DNA from: Tolypeutes matacus
Taxonomy: Eukaryota > Chordata > Mammalia > Cingulata > Chlamyphoridae
Reading direction: 5' to 3'
Assembly: GCA_026826555.1 (NCBI GenBank)
Contig: JAKSZT010053769.1
Coordinates: 8,571,842-8,635,841, forward strand
DNA length: 64,000 nucleotides
Shown here: positions 50,141 to 61,388 of the stretch, piece by piece
Layout of the letters: each line of letters begins with the position of its first letter
Numbering within the stretch: the stretch's first letter is position 1
The notes under the pieces: model-generated
The model's input: only the letters and a program-made list of their open reading frames with translations
Told to the model about the DNA's origin: nothing
Databases searched by the model: none
Position numbers and translations under genes: made by a program

Positions 50141-51045
50141 AAACTCCTTGTACTCATGTGAGTGCAATATAGCTCTAATAGTACATATATATAGGTACAT
50201 GTGATACGTATAGTTAGGAGTGAATTTTTAAAAGCTTAAGGACATTTTCTAAACAACAGACAAGCATTTGTTTTAAAAGTCTAAAGTAGATATTCAATAT
50301 CGGGTCTTTGAGACAGGAAATCTCGAGTACAAAGAGATTGGAATCAGGCTAACGGTGGAGGATGTCAAACCAGAAGACTTGTTTAGCTGTAGCCACCAAG
50401 GACACCATCACGAAATCATGAACAATGTGGAGTTTCCCCCAAGTGCTCTTAGGGAAAACCTCACTGGAACAGCTCCATTCCTGTAAAAGTCAAGTGATCT
50501 GGCACATTGGACATTGGTGAAAGCTGTCAGATCCACCTCCACTTAATTCTTTCTATATTTCAGGAGCTAGAGGAGCAATGACAGTGAGAATGCAAGTTCA
50601 ATGCATCTTTCCTCTACTACAAAATAAGAGCAAACATCCTGCAAGTTTTATGGTGCTTTCTTTCTCCACTTATAAGCCTGAAAGATCAACTTACACTTAC
50701 TACACTGAGTTAGCTCAGTTTTAATTATGCCAAAATAAATAAAGTTTCATTAGTGAAATATTGAAATGTAGATTCCAAATATTATTATCTCTAAAGTTAT
50801 AGAATAATCTAATGCAGAAAGGGGGGGGTTGAGTTAGGCATCTCAGATTTGTCTTTTGCAAATAATGAAAAAAATCATGTTTGGGGTCACGTTAAACTGA
50901 TTTAAATAACCATGCTGTATCTTACATCACATACACAAACACACAAGGAAATAATGATTCTCTTTAAACCTCTGAATTTATAATCTTGGTTGTTCCGATT
51001 TCTAACAACAGCTATTTGATCACCAAGAACTTTAATTTTTGAGGA
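50141..51045. other. Unassigned AT-rich sequence
   Basis: No gene or repeat family recognised. A run of nine G lies at 50820-50828. Confidence 0.45.
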
Positions 51046-51052
51046 ATTAGAG

Positions 51053-51273
51053 CAGTGATTCTCATCGGGGAGTAGTTTTGTCCACCGAGGACATTTAGCA
51101 GTTCCTGGACAGTTTTTGATTGTCAAGACTTAGGGTAGGGGGAGGGGCTTGCTACTGGCATCTAGTGGGAAGAGTCAGCGATGCTGCTTATCATCCTACA
51201 CTGCACAGGGCAGCCCCACAACAAACAACTATCTGGTCTAGAACGTCATTAGTGGTGAGATTTAGAAACCCTG
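51053..51273 (+). mobile_element. MER5A-type hAT-Charlie element
   Basis: Starts CAGTGATTCTC, ends TTTAGAAACCCTG, and inside has 'GGACATTTAGCAGTTCCTGGAC', 'TGCTACTGGCATCTAGTGGG', 'ATCCTACACTGCACAGGGC' and 'CAACAAACAACTATCTGG', the full length of MER5A. The flanks AATTAGAG and ATCTAGAA agree at 5 of 8 positions and may be a decayed 8-bp duplication. Confidence 0.82.
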
Positions 51274-51650
51274 ATCTAGAACATTAAAAGTGAGCCTAGT
51301 ATATTGTTATACAAAATTTTATGTAGTGAGTTATTAAAAGGAGAATTTCTATACCAGGACCTTTTTTGGAAAATGTGTATAGTATCAAAGTAGCTTCAGT
51401 TTAATAGGAAAGAAATCTATGATTAAAAAAAAAAAAAAAAAAAGCTAAATTAAAATTCATTTTAATTAATGAAGGTTTCTAAGGAAAAGTTTGAAAGATA
51501 ACTTGAAACCTTAAAAAACGTAATATGAAAAAATAACAACATAAACAAGGCTTTCCAGGAACAACTCACCACCCATATCTGTAGTAGTGGTGGCAGCTTT
51601 CTGGCCCCAGCATCAAAGTTCCAGTCAACAAATCCAGTGGATTCCCTACT
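51274..51650. other. Unassigned sequence with poly(A) run
   Basis: A run of about 19 A lies at 51425-51443. Nothing else is recognised. Confidence 0.45.
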
Positions 51651-51653
51651 GCG

Positions 51654-52075
51654 GTGGATTGAATTGTGTACTCCAGGGTGGGCATGTTCTTGGTCTTGGT
51701 CCACATTTCGGTGAGTGTAGGCCTATTGTAAATAAGATCTTTTCAAGATGTCACTTCAGTTTAGTGAGGCCCCATTAAAACAGGTTGGGTTTTAATCTGG
51801 ATTACTGCAGTTCTTAGGCAGAGTGAAAGTCAGAGGGAGACAGAAGTCAGGAGAGCCTGCCATGTGCATTGCTATGGGACAGAAAAACCAAGGACCAAGG
51901 GTCACTAGCAGCCAGCCCAAGAATGCCACAGTCTTTTTAAAGTATTACCTTGCTGACACTTCAGTTTTGGACTGCTCCTACACTCAAAATCATAAGCCAG
52001 TAAATTCCCTTTGCTTAAACAAACCCATTGTATGATATTTGTTTTAACTGTCAGGGAACTAAAACACCCACTATC
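51654..52075 (+). mobile_element. Solo LTR, MaLR-like
   Basis: 'GCGGTGGATTGAATTGTGTACTCC' at the left and 'TCATAAGCCAGTAAATTCCC', 'TTTGCTTAAACAAACCCATTG' and 'GGAACTAAAACA' at the right have the MLT1/MST layout. The middle is unlike the MLT1 copy at 28722, so it may be a different or lineage-specific subfamily. Confidence 0.5.
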
Positions 52076-52620
52076 CTGGCTGTGACAGAGCAAGCAGTTT
52101 CCATGATAGACCAATTTGGAGGTGTGATTCTAAGAGCTGTTCCTGGAGATCTCAGCAGAGAGCCTATGTCTCCAGCCCTTCTTGTGGTTTTGTAAGTAAC
52201 TAATTGTCTATATCCCATTCTTCTTCAAATATCCAATTTTTGTTCCCAGCAACAAAATATTGACTAATATACAAAAACACAAATATACAGAAGTACACCC
52301 ACCATGTTGGAGGCTAATAGGAGAAAGGCCCAAGCCCATGTATTGGGCACTTGTTCCAGGGGTTGACATGGGGGAGATCCTATACTTTGTTGATCTCTGT
52401 GTCTTCAGTGCCTAGCAGAGTGCATGGGACATGTTAGCCTCAGTAAAGATTAGAAGCTGAGTGATGAGAGTAGTGCTGTAGGAGTATTAATCTGGTTTTG
52501 ATGGCATGATAAGCAGAAGAAAGAGAGAAGGCAGAAAGCTCTAATCGAAGCATAATCTAAGCATCAAGTTAAAAGGGTCTGGGGGTGGGCACACAGAGGT
52601 TTTAAAGACTATACAGGCCA
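52076..52620. other. Unassigned sequence
   Basis: No gene or repeat family recognised. Confidence 0.4.
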
Positions 52621-52624
52621 TGGT

Positions 52625-53035
52625 GACTGTATCCATCAGGATTCAACCAGAGGATCAGAACCAGTGGGAGGTATATATTAAGAGATTTATTGCAAGGTAT
52701 TGATTTATATATTGTAGGGGCCAGCTTGGCAAATATGAAAAGAATAGGGCAGGTTGCCAGGAAGGGCAGGCTGAACTCTTGGGCATGGGCTGAAGCTGCT
52801 GTCCACAGGTAGAATTTCTTCTTCAGAAAGCCTCAGCTCTGCTCTTAAGGCCATTCAACTGATTGAATCAGGTCCACCCAGATTATCTAGGACAATCTCT
52901 CTTACATCAAGTCAACTGATTATGGACTTTAATCACTTCTATAAAATACCTTCACAGAAACACCTAGATGAGTGCTCAGTTGAATGACTGGTGACTGGAG
53001 CCTAACCAAGATGACACATCAGAAAGACCCTCACA
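52625..53035 (-). repeat. Dispersed mammalian repeat (LTR-like), family unassigned
   Basis: 'GACTGTATCCATCAGGATTCAACCAGAGGATCAGAACC', 'TTAAGAGATTTATTGCAAGG', 'CATTCAACTGATTGAATCAGG' and 'CAGAAACACCTAGATG' match the wording of a very common mammalian repeat that I cannot name with certainty. Confidence 0.5.
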
Positions 53036-53096
53036 GTGACCAACTGAAAAGAGAAATAAATAGGACAAGGAAGGGGTCAGATGTAGCACAAGCAAC

Positions 53097-53212
53097 CTCT
53101 GGTTGATTTTGTCCTCACCTCAGACACTGTGCTCCCAGGTAGTCAATTATGCGGTGTGTATGCTGCTGAGTCCCAATTTAGCTTCAGAGGGATTGAAAGA
53201 AATACATATTTT
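53097..53212 (+). repeat. Copy B of an unclassified ~115-bp repeat
   Basis: Homologous to 50025-50140 in the same orientation, 3.1 kb away. Confidence 0.65.
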
Positions 53213-53574
53213 TTAATGCTTCAGCATCTACCTTTAAAATATTTAAAGCTCACTCAAGCAGCAGCCTTGTTCAACTGTTCAAGATTGGTAGAGGCAGGTT
53301 ACAGCTGAGTTTACGAATAAGCAGAATAACCCCTCTCTTAAAAATAAGGTAACCTTAGAGTTTATTATCCAAACTGGGACAATAGTGAGAATAATAGAGG
53401 GTTCTGTGAATGTCAGGACCACTGGCAAAAGTCAAGACATTCCCAGGCAAACCAGAACATGTGGTTCCATAACTCAGCCTGAGATGCACTGGGCCCATCT
53501 TTAAACTCACCTTCAATGTTTCTTCAGTATATGTGGTTGTACAATGTGCCTCCTGCTCACTTTTTTTTGTCTCG
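53213..53574. other. Unassigned sequence
   Basis: No gene or repeat family recognised. Confidence 0.4.
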
Positions 53575-55262
53575 GCTTTTCTGGTCCTTTTTATTTTTAA
53601 AGAAGTTTTAGAAAAGTTACATAAAAAATACAGGGGGTGTCCCATATACCCCACCCTTTACCTCTCCCACACTTTCGCCCATTAACAACATCTTTCATTA
53701 GTGTGGTACATTTGTTAAAATTGATGAAGACATATTGAAGCATTGCTGCTAACTGTGGTCAATAACTTACATTATAGTTTACACTTTGCACTGCACATTT
53801 TTATATGTTCTGACAAAATGTATAATGGCCTGTATCCATCATTGCAATGCCATGCAGAACAATTTCAATGTCTCAAAAATGCTCCATGTTAAACCTATTC
53901 TTCCCTCTCCTTCCCCTCAGAAACTCTGGTGGCCGCTGCCTTTATATCAATGATATAAGTCTTCCATGGCTAGAATAATAATGTCTACTTCAGTCCATAG
54001 TTGCATTCCCCCCTTATGTTTGTTCATTCTTCAATCTTGAGGATTTAAGACGGTGATGCCTTCTCAGTTTCTGTTTGAGAGGGGAGTTAGATCTCATGGG
54101 GCAGATGAATGGAACTGTCTTGCTTGCATTTGTAGATACTCTCTGTTTTTTGGGGGATGGGCACTGTCCATCATCATCCTTTTGTTAGTTGTCCTAGGCA
54201 AGTCTGATGAACTGGAGAGTGAGTGTTGACTGCAACTCTGCTGAGATTCAGGGCTCAACCAGCATATGAACAGCCAGAAGATTTAAGTCTCTGGGACATA
54301 TATTTAATGGGTATAGTACTAATTATAGGTTCAAATAAAAGGGGCAGAAGAGCCATGTGTAGGGAAATGATACATTGGGGAACATATGTTCCAAGGTAAG
54401 GCCCACTGACAGGGTGCTGAATTCCTGAGATTGTTTGCCCTGCCTATAGTGTCTAGATGTCTCTAGAGCCCTCAGGAGCAGCCTGCTTGAGGTATTGTTT
54501 ACTGTGGCAGTCAATGAGATGCTCCTGAGAAGTAAAAGCATAACCTCTGGAATGACCTCCCAACTCACTTTGAAATCTCTTAGCCATAAAAACTAATTTA
54601 TATTTAATATTTCCCCCTTTTGGTCAAGGTCTTCTTCCAGATGAATCACTAGTTGGTGGTTGGTAATAATCCCAGTGCCAGGGAGACTCATCCCCTGGAA
54701 TCATTTTCCATGCTGGATGAGGGGAAGATAGTAAGTTTATATGCTGAGTGGCTTAGAGAGAAACTTCATTTGAGCAACAAAGAGACTTTCAGAAGGTAAC
54801 TCTTAGGCAATATATAATACTAAGCTAAGTTTCAGTTTCACAGAATGAGGTTCATAAGTACAAATATCAATATTAAGGGCCTGGTGTATCGGTCTGTCCT
54901 TCAGTAGGCACTGCCCATGTACCCAAGGGACTCTTGCTGCTCTACTAGAGAATGTAGCAGGACTTCCCAGGATAAGAATTCAATTTTCTTTCAGTTATTG
55001 TGTGGGTCTCCACCCACTGAGACAATACCCCATGAACCCTTGAACATATTCATATTGGATAAAGGCATGCCCCAGGGGCACCCCTCTCCACACATCCCCC
55101 ATCACCAACACCCCACACCAGTGATCCTCCCCTGCCACAGTTGTGACCCTTCTGCAAGTCAAAACCTCCCCAAAAACAAGCCAAAAAAACTAAATGAATA
55201 AAAATAAAAAATAAAATAATAATAAACACAAATAAAATAAAAAATAAAAAAGATAAAAAAAT
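53575..55262. mobile_element. Unclassified ~1.7-kb repeat, L1 3' UTR-like at left, A-rich at right
   Basis: The left 200 bases are homologous to 11097-11340. The stretch near 54612 ('CCCCCTTTTGGTCAAGG') and 54672 ('CAGTGCCAGGGAGACTCATCCCC') recalls a repeat abundant in xenarthran genomes. The right end is an A-rich tract (55195-55262) with units such as AATAAAATAAA. I see no coding frame longer than 100 codons. The T-rich left end suggests a minus-strand L1 3' region and the A-rich right end suggests a plus-strand insertion, so it may be composite. Confidence 0.4.
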
Positions 55263-55504
55263 AAAACTAAGGTCTTAATGGGAAAAATATGCCATTACAC
55301 ACATAGCTTTGTTAGTTTGTTGAATTTACATGGATGCTTTTATTGATACTGGAAGTTATTTTTTAGAAACAAGCAATTTTTCCTTGAATGGGCCCATTCT
55401 TTACAAGTGAATAGATTATTTTCTAATAAATGTTAAGAGGATATTATGAACAATTACTAGCCCTCATGCCATCCATGTCAGCTGATGCAGGGATTTTACA
55501 GAAG

Positions 55505-55765
55505 TGTTAAAGAGCCAGCCTAGTTCAACAGTTAGGAGTTTGACTTTGGAATAAGACTGCAGTGGTTCAAATCCCAGCTCCTTTGCTATTATGTGAACTT
55601 GACAAGTTGCTTATTCTCTCCATGCCTCAGTTTCCCTCTCTGTAAAGACAGAGATAACAATAAAGGCCACCTCATAAGGGTGTTTTGAGGATTAAATGAG
55701 ACAATCCAGGTTGAAAATGCTTGGCACAGTGCCTGACAAAAAATAAATTCTCAATAACCATCAGT
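55505..55765 (+). repeat. MIR SINE, well preserved
   Basis: 'TTGACTTTGGAATAAGACTGC', 'GGTTCAAATCCCAGCTCC', 'GTGAACTTGACAAGTTGC', 'CCTCAGTTTCCCTCTCTGTAAAG', 'GGGTGTTTTGAGGATTAAATGAG' and 'CTTGGCACAGTGCCTG' are all MIR landmarks in order. Confidence 0.85.
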
Positions 55766-56199
55766 TATTATTATTGTAATGAAATTATTGCTATGAAATC
55801 TTTGAACCAAAATGTCAAATAAGATTTTTCCAAGCAGCACAATAAAATGCTAGCCATATATTTACTTGTATGACTCTTAAAATTTGGCCATGTTTTATTT
55901 CTTTTTGATAGCATGTCCATTCAAATTATATTAACCTGATGGCAATAGCATCCTGTAGCTGGAAATATCCTTCCATATGACAGACTAACCTCTTCCCAAG
56001 CAATGTTAAGCATCATCTACAGCCTCAAAACCTTTTTTCTAAATGTGGCTCTTATCCATGAAGTATAATTATTGAATACAGCTACATCATTTGCAAGCAT
56101 GATTGTAAAGCCATAAAATAACTGTGTTGGAATAATTATGTTCTTGAGATTTCTGCAGAGAGAAAAACCAGTGAAAAGGCATAGTACAGTTCAACCTTA
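55766..56199. other. Unassigned AT-rich sequence
   Basis: No gene or repeat recognised. Confidence 0.45.
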
Positions 56200-57660
56200 T
56201 TAGAAATAACGGGGAATAAAATAGCCTTCCCACTATGCTACATAGTTTATGAGACTATCTCTAGATAATTCATTAGTTCTAAAGTGACATGAAAATCAAT
56301 TAATTTTAATGGTGGATAACAAATTATGGTATTTAATAGTTCATCTACTTTCATGAGGCAAAGTCAATTAGACAATACAATGTAAATCTAATAAAAGTTG
56401 TGAGAGCTCATTTGACTCTTTGTCAAATACAAAAATGAATGGGCACATCAGAATTAGATATAAAGTGAAGCTGAGTTTAGTTTATATACAGAATTAAGTT
56501 ATAAGCCTTAAGGAACATAAAACATATGTACTCCCTTCCCCTTTGGTTTGCTCTTAAAACTTATTCTTTAAGCGCTTACTATCTAAACTCTGTCGGTTAT
56601 TAAAGAAAACGGCACTGTAAAATGCACGTATTCCCCTCTTGCCTCTTTTTGTTTTCTTTCTATGAATAAGTAGAATAATTTGGAAATGTTGGTGTTAAAA
56701 CATTCCTGATGACGTGTTTTTTATGAACAATTGAATGGATGGAACACCAGGTTTTCAGACTCCATTCAGCTGTGTGATTTTAAAAATAGCCCAATTTCCC
56801 TGATAAATCATTTTTCATCATTCTTAAATAAACCCATTTTAACTCAGAAAAGCAACCACTTCCTCATAAGATTTAGCACACCTTAGACTTTGGTCTAACA
56901 ACCTCTACCCCCCACCATCCGAAGAACTCAATTTACAGCCTAGTTTCTCTCCCCCCACTAGAATAAAATGGACAAAGGCAGCTTCACTAGAAAGTTTCTT
57001 TTTAAAAGGCTGTTAAATGGTTTCTTTGAAATAGTTCTGGCTCTACAGTAAAGGAATCATGAGGTCACAGATGCCTGGTTTCTATTGATTCTCCTAGTTA
57101 ATAAAGAGTTAAACAGTGAAGTGTGGTCTTTTATTATTATTTTTTTAAAAGCATTTTGAAGGTGCTGGAGAGGGAAGGCTTGGTCCTAAGTGGTCATGTG
57201 GCTACCTCCATTCATCTTGGTAGTGACTATCTGTCAAAAGTGGCAAGAGTCCCTGTTAACAGCCCTGACCGGAGCGGTAATGAAGGGAGAGTGCACGGCA
57301 AAGTGTCCATTATCAGCAGGTCGGGAGCAGTAAATTGGAGCAGTTTGCTTCAATCTTGCGGCAAGTTGAAATGTAAGATAGGTGGGGATCAGCAAGAGGC
57401 AATTTTATCCTATGATCATTTTTGTCAGATCGCATCAGAGTGGCAACTTAGTTTGATGCACCATTTCAATTAACCAAGTCTGGCAGTAATGCTTCCACTG
57501 CCGGGGAAAGCTTTCCCAGAGCCTGGGTTCCTCGTTATTTAAATCTATCTGAGCATGCACAGGTGAGAGAAACTGTGGCGTTAGGGAAAAGGAAGTGACA
57601 CGTGCAGATGGCAACGGACGCTTACAAACCCTGCATATTTGCAGAGGGACCAACCACACA
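56200..57660. promoter_or_regulatory. Candidate conserved non-coding block
   Basis: A 1.4-kb repeat-free stretch with many TAATT cores (for example ATCAATTAATTTTAATGG near 56297 and GTCAATTAGACAATAC near 56365) followed by a GC-richer part (57230-57400). No coding signal is visible, and the 116-codon frame at 57123-57473 lacks a known motif. An enhancer-like role is inference only. Confidence 0.28.
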
Positions 57661-57984
57661 TCACAGTGTCCTAGGTGGTTCTAAATGCTACCTTGCTTAT
57701 TTGCAAATTGTCTAACTCAGAAGTCTGTTTTTAATGACCTTCAACTTGGGGTTTTAAATATGAACTTGAATACTGTTTATTCTTTGACAAAGGAATTAGC
57801 CTTTTGGGTAGCGGTTTCATATGGAACCGGGTTATAAAATTCTGTACTTGTGCTACGTCATATGAAGCTACTTACAAGCACAAGAAAAATCAGTGTGAAA
57901 CTGAAGGCTGCAGGTTTAACTCTTAGATCCCTGAGGATTATTTACTTGATGGCAAAAATGAATTCATGGTTCTATGATTCTCCA
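57661..57984. other. Unassigned sequence
   Basis: No gene or repeat recognised. Confidence 0.45.
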
Positions 57985-58235
57985 AAATGTATGCATGTGT
58001 GCATGTTCAGGGCCATCTCTGCCCTCAAGGAACTTACAACTCAGCAGGAGCAATAAGTCTTATGCAAATAGCTATAATAAAAGTAGGTAGTGCCATAAGA
58101 GAGGAACAGAAGCCTCTAGAGATTTAAAGAAAGAGAGATCATTTTGGGGTGGGGAAATCAGGGAAATATGAAAGAGATAAACACTGAACTGGCTCTTGAA
58201 GGATGCACAGGATATTCCCAAATGAAATTGGTGAG
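57985..58235 (-). repeat. L2 fragment
   Basis: 'TCTGCCCTCAAGGAACTTACAACTC' and 'CTTGAAGGATGCACAGG' fit reverse-oriented L2. Confidence 0.45.
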
Positions 58236-58239
58236 TGGC

Positions 58240-58795
58240 TGAATTAGTTTTCTCTTGCTTCCTAACAAATGACCATAAACTTTGGCAGTTTACTTAACAC
58301 TGATTTATTAACTTACAGTTTTTGTGGTCAGGAGTCCAGGCCCTGGGGTCTCACCAGGCTGCAATCAAGATGTCAACCAGGGCTGCAATCTCATCTGAGG
58401 CTGGTGGACTTCTTCCAAGCTTATTCAGGTTTTGGGCAGAATTCAGTTCCTTGGAACTGTAGAACTGAGATGCCTGCTTCCTTGCATCCTATCGACTCAG
58501 CACCAGGCAGCCCCTTCCATTATGTGGCAGTTTGCTTCTTCACAATCAGCAAGCATAATCTCTATGGCTTCAGAAAGCCCTTTTAAGGCCTTGCCTGATT
58601 AGATGAGGCCCACACAGATACTCTTCCTTTTGATTAATTCAAAGTCAACTGATTAGTAGCCTAAGCACAGGAGAGATGTCCCATCATCATCACAGGTTTT
58701 GCTTGTACTCAAGGGGAGGGGATTATGTAAGGTATGTATAATGGGGTGGGAAGCTTCAGGCCATCTGCAAATCCTGCCTACCATAGTGGTACTGC
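58240..58795 (-). mobile_element. LTR-like repeat (MaLR-related?), reverse orientation
   Basis: 'GAATTAGTTTTCTCTTGC', 'ACTGATTTATTAACTTACAG', 'TGGTCAGGAGTCCAGGCCC', 'CTGATTAGATGAGGCCCACAC' and 'ATCCTGCCTACCATAG' follow a common mammalian repeat in the orientation usually seen for reversed MaLR-like LTRs. Confidence 0.5.
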
Positions 58796-59060
58796 ACATA
58801 GAAAGAGCACATTTTGAGAAAAGGTACAGGAAGCATGAGGAATTTTGGAAACTGTTAAAATGTCAGAATTTTCTCAACCATATGAAAAAACAGAGGTAGC
58901 TGGGACATATTGGTCTAGAAAGGGAGTTTAGATCAAGTCCATGAAGCATTTTGAATTTCAGAGTACAAAACCACCAAAAGTTCTTAAATGATGACATAAT
59001 CACCATCATGATTTTTAGGAAAATGATTCTGGTGTGCAGTATGGCTTGAAAGAGAAGATT
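58796..59060. other. Unassigned sequence
   Basis: No gene or repeat recognised. Confidence 0.4.
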
Positions 59061-59064
59061 TCTG

Positions 59065-59162
59065 TCCTCTTTGAGGACAGAGTCTTTGCTGTTCAGTGCT
59101 GTAGCCCCAAAACTTAACAGAGTAGACAGTCATTAAATATTTATTGAATGAATGAATGAAAG
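59065..59162 (+). repeat. L2 3' terminus
   Basis: 'AGGACAGAGTCTTTGCTG', 'CAGTGCTGTAGCCCC' and 'TTAAATATTTATTGAATGAATGAATGAA' is the classic L2 end. Confidence 0.65.
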
Positions 59163-59214
59163 CAGACCAGACAGGCAATTATTGTCTTAGCCTGGGTGAG
59201 GAGGATAAAGGGGG

Positions 59215-59848
59215 TGTCCTGGTTTGAGTCTTTTGTGGACTTCAGAAAATTAGGTTCTTAAGCTAACCTGCTCCTGTGCGTGTAAGCCTATTGTATGCAG
59301 TACCTTTTGATTAGATTGCTTCTGTTAAGGACATTTGATTAAATTATGGAACCCAGGGTGGGGCCTAATCCATTTACTGGGTCTTATAGAAACTGAGGAC
59401 TGAAAGCAGAGACACACACAGAGAAAGAGAGTTGCCATTTTACCCTACCATGTGAGAGAAAACTCCAGGATTGCCTGCAGGCACAGAAAGATAGAGAAAC
59501 CTTGAGAGGCTGAGAGAGAGGCAGGAGGCTAGAATCAGTGGAGCAGCCAAAGCTGAAGCCACTAGGAGAGGGGAGAAATAAGCCTTATGCCTGATTATCC
59601 ACAGCTGAGCTCAGGGAGAAAGTATACCTTGAGGAGAAGGCAGAGTCTGGCTGCCATTTTGCCTTGCCATGTGGCAGGAGTCCAGGATTGCCAGCAGCCG
59701 GACTTTAGTGAGACAGCATCTCTGATGATGCCTTTATTTGGACATTTTCACAGCCTTAGAACTGTAAGCTCTTACCCTAATTAATTCCCAATATAAAAGC
59801 CACCCATTTCTGGTATATTGTACTGGCAGACTTCAGCAAACTAAAACA
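59215..59848 (+). mobile_element. ~630-bp solo LTR, MaLR-like, possibly xenarthran-specific
   Basis: The segment begins TGTCCTGGTTTGAGTC and ends AACTAAAACA, giving TG..CA boundaries. Inside, 'GGGTCTTATAGAAACTGAGG', 'TACCATGTGAGAGAAAACTCC', 'CTTAGAACTGTAAGCTC' and 'TTCCCAATATAAAAGCCACCC' follow the MLT1/MST plan but are longer than usual because of a partly repeated middle ('CTGCCATTTTGCCTTGCCATGTGGC' echoes 'GTTGCCATTTTACCCTACCATGTG'). The flanking five bases, GGGGG and AGGAG, do not clearly match. Confidence 0.55.
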
Positions 59849-60160
59849 AGGAGGAACTAGTGAGTCTGCAATGCAAATGAGAAAGAGGGAATAAATTGTT
59901 TATATGTTGCAAAGCTATAAGCAATGGGCTTCAAAACAGATGTAGAATAGGAAGAAAAGAAATCAAAAGTGATGTCAAGCTTTACAACCAGATTTCCTGG
60001 ATTCTGAAGGAAAAGCACACAAGAAAAGAATAACTTATTCAGCCCCATGCAGACAAAATCACTACCTCTTGGGCTAACTTTGTTACTTTTAAGGCAGATT
60101 TTTGATGTTGTATGGACAGACCCAAATTATATTCATTAATGGTATATATTTCTCCTTGGA
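59849..60160. other. Unassigned AT-rich sequence
   Basis: No gene or repeat recognised. Confidence 0.4.
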
Positions 60161-60164
60161 CCTG

Positions 60165-60660
60165 TTGTTATTTAATTTAAAAATTAAATAAAAAAATCAC
60201 ATCTACCATTTTATTTAAAAATAGAAAATAACATTGGTAAGGATGTAGAGAACCCTTATACATTATTCTTGGGAGTGTAAAATGGTGCAGGTGCTATGGA
60301 AAACACTTTAGTGGTTCCTCAAAGAGTTAAACATGGAATCATCATATGACCTGGCAATTCCACTTATAGGTATATATCCACAAGAATTGAAAACAGGGAC
60401 TCAGATACTTGTACACAAGTGTTCACAGCAGCATTATTCACAATAGCCAAAAGGTAGAAACAACTCAAGTGTCCATCAACAGATGGCTAGATAAACAAAA
60501 GCTGGTATATACATACGATGGAATATTAGTCAGCCATAAAAAGGAATGAAGTGAAAACATGTGAGAACATGGATGAACCTTGAAGATAACATTTTAAACC
60601 AGACACAAAAGGACAAACATATGCTCTCACTGATGTGAAATAATTAGTCAAGGGCTATGT
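60165..60660 (+). mobile_element. 5'-truncated L1 3' end
   Basis: 'TGGGAGTGTAAAATGGTGC', 'TGACCTGGCAATTCCACTTATAGG', 'AGCAGCATTATTCACAATAGCC', 'AAGTGTCCATCAACAGATGG' and 'ACACAAAAGGACAAACATATG' follow the end of ORF2 on the plus strand. Confidence 0.75.
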
Positions 60661-61082
60661 TGAAAACAGTGGATTTCATTGAAAGTCTGTGTAGAGCAGT
60701 TAGTCCCCAGGTCCCTTCACCTTACCCAAGTCCTCTCAACTGCTACCTCTCAAACCTCACACCTGTCAAGAGAAATGAGTTGCATTTTTTCTAGAAGAAA
60801 ACTTCTTTCTGTTTTCTGTTTTATCTTGCTCTGTTTTTCCCTCTCTCTCTTTCTCTCTACATATATGCATGTGTGTGAGTGTATGTATACATATATGTAT
60901 GCATATGTATATTACATATGTGCGTGTTTATAATCCTAAGAGAGATAAGTGTTTGTATCCAATAAATGAGAACAGACTACCACGGGAAAAAAAAAACAGC
61001 GAACAATAAAAGCTTTTGATAATTTAAAATATGATAAATTTTTTATTCAATCAGATGGTTGAAAGAGAACATAAAAAGTACT
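60661..61082. other. Unassigned sequence with microsatellite
   Basis: Holds a (CT)n run at about 60841-60860 that passes into TG/TA-rich repeats to about 60930. Nothing else is recognised. Confidence 0.6.
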
Positions 61083-61089
61083 TGAAATT

Positions 61090-61179
61090 TGGGGACTGGA
61101 TGTAGCTCAGGGGTTGAGCACCTGCTTCCCATGTACAAGGTCCTGGATTTAATCCCCAGTACCTCCAAAAAACAATCCC
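61090..61179 (+). mobile_element. Monomeric DAS-type SINE
   Basis: 'GGATGTAGCTCAGGGGTTGAGC', 'CCTGCTTCCCATGTACAAGG' and 'GATTTAATCCCCAGTACC' give the tRNA-derived body of a DAS SINE with a short A-rich tail. TGAAATT at 61083-61089 and 61180-61186 is a likely target duplication. Confidence 0.78.
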
Positions 61180-61186
61180 TGAAATT

Positions 61187-61388
61187 AGATCAAAAGAAAA
61201 AGAAATGGACATGTTGTACTACTAGAACAATACAGGAAGTCCAACGTCTAATAAATCTTGTTCCAGAAAAAGAGAACAGAGAAAATGGAGGAGAGGAATT
61301 TATCAATAAAATAATTCAAGAAAAATTCCCAGAATTGATAGACAGGTGTCTCTAGATTAAAAGGGACCTCTGAGTGCCCAAGGCAATA
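61187..61388 (+). repeat. Old L1/HAL1-like ORF1 fragment, left half
   Basis: The frame through 61200-61355 reads like the C-terminal part of an L1-type ORF1 (..NRENGGEEFINKIIQEKFPEL..). It continues after the nested L1 at about 62717. Confidence 0.6.
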
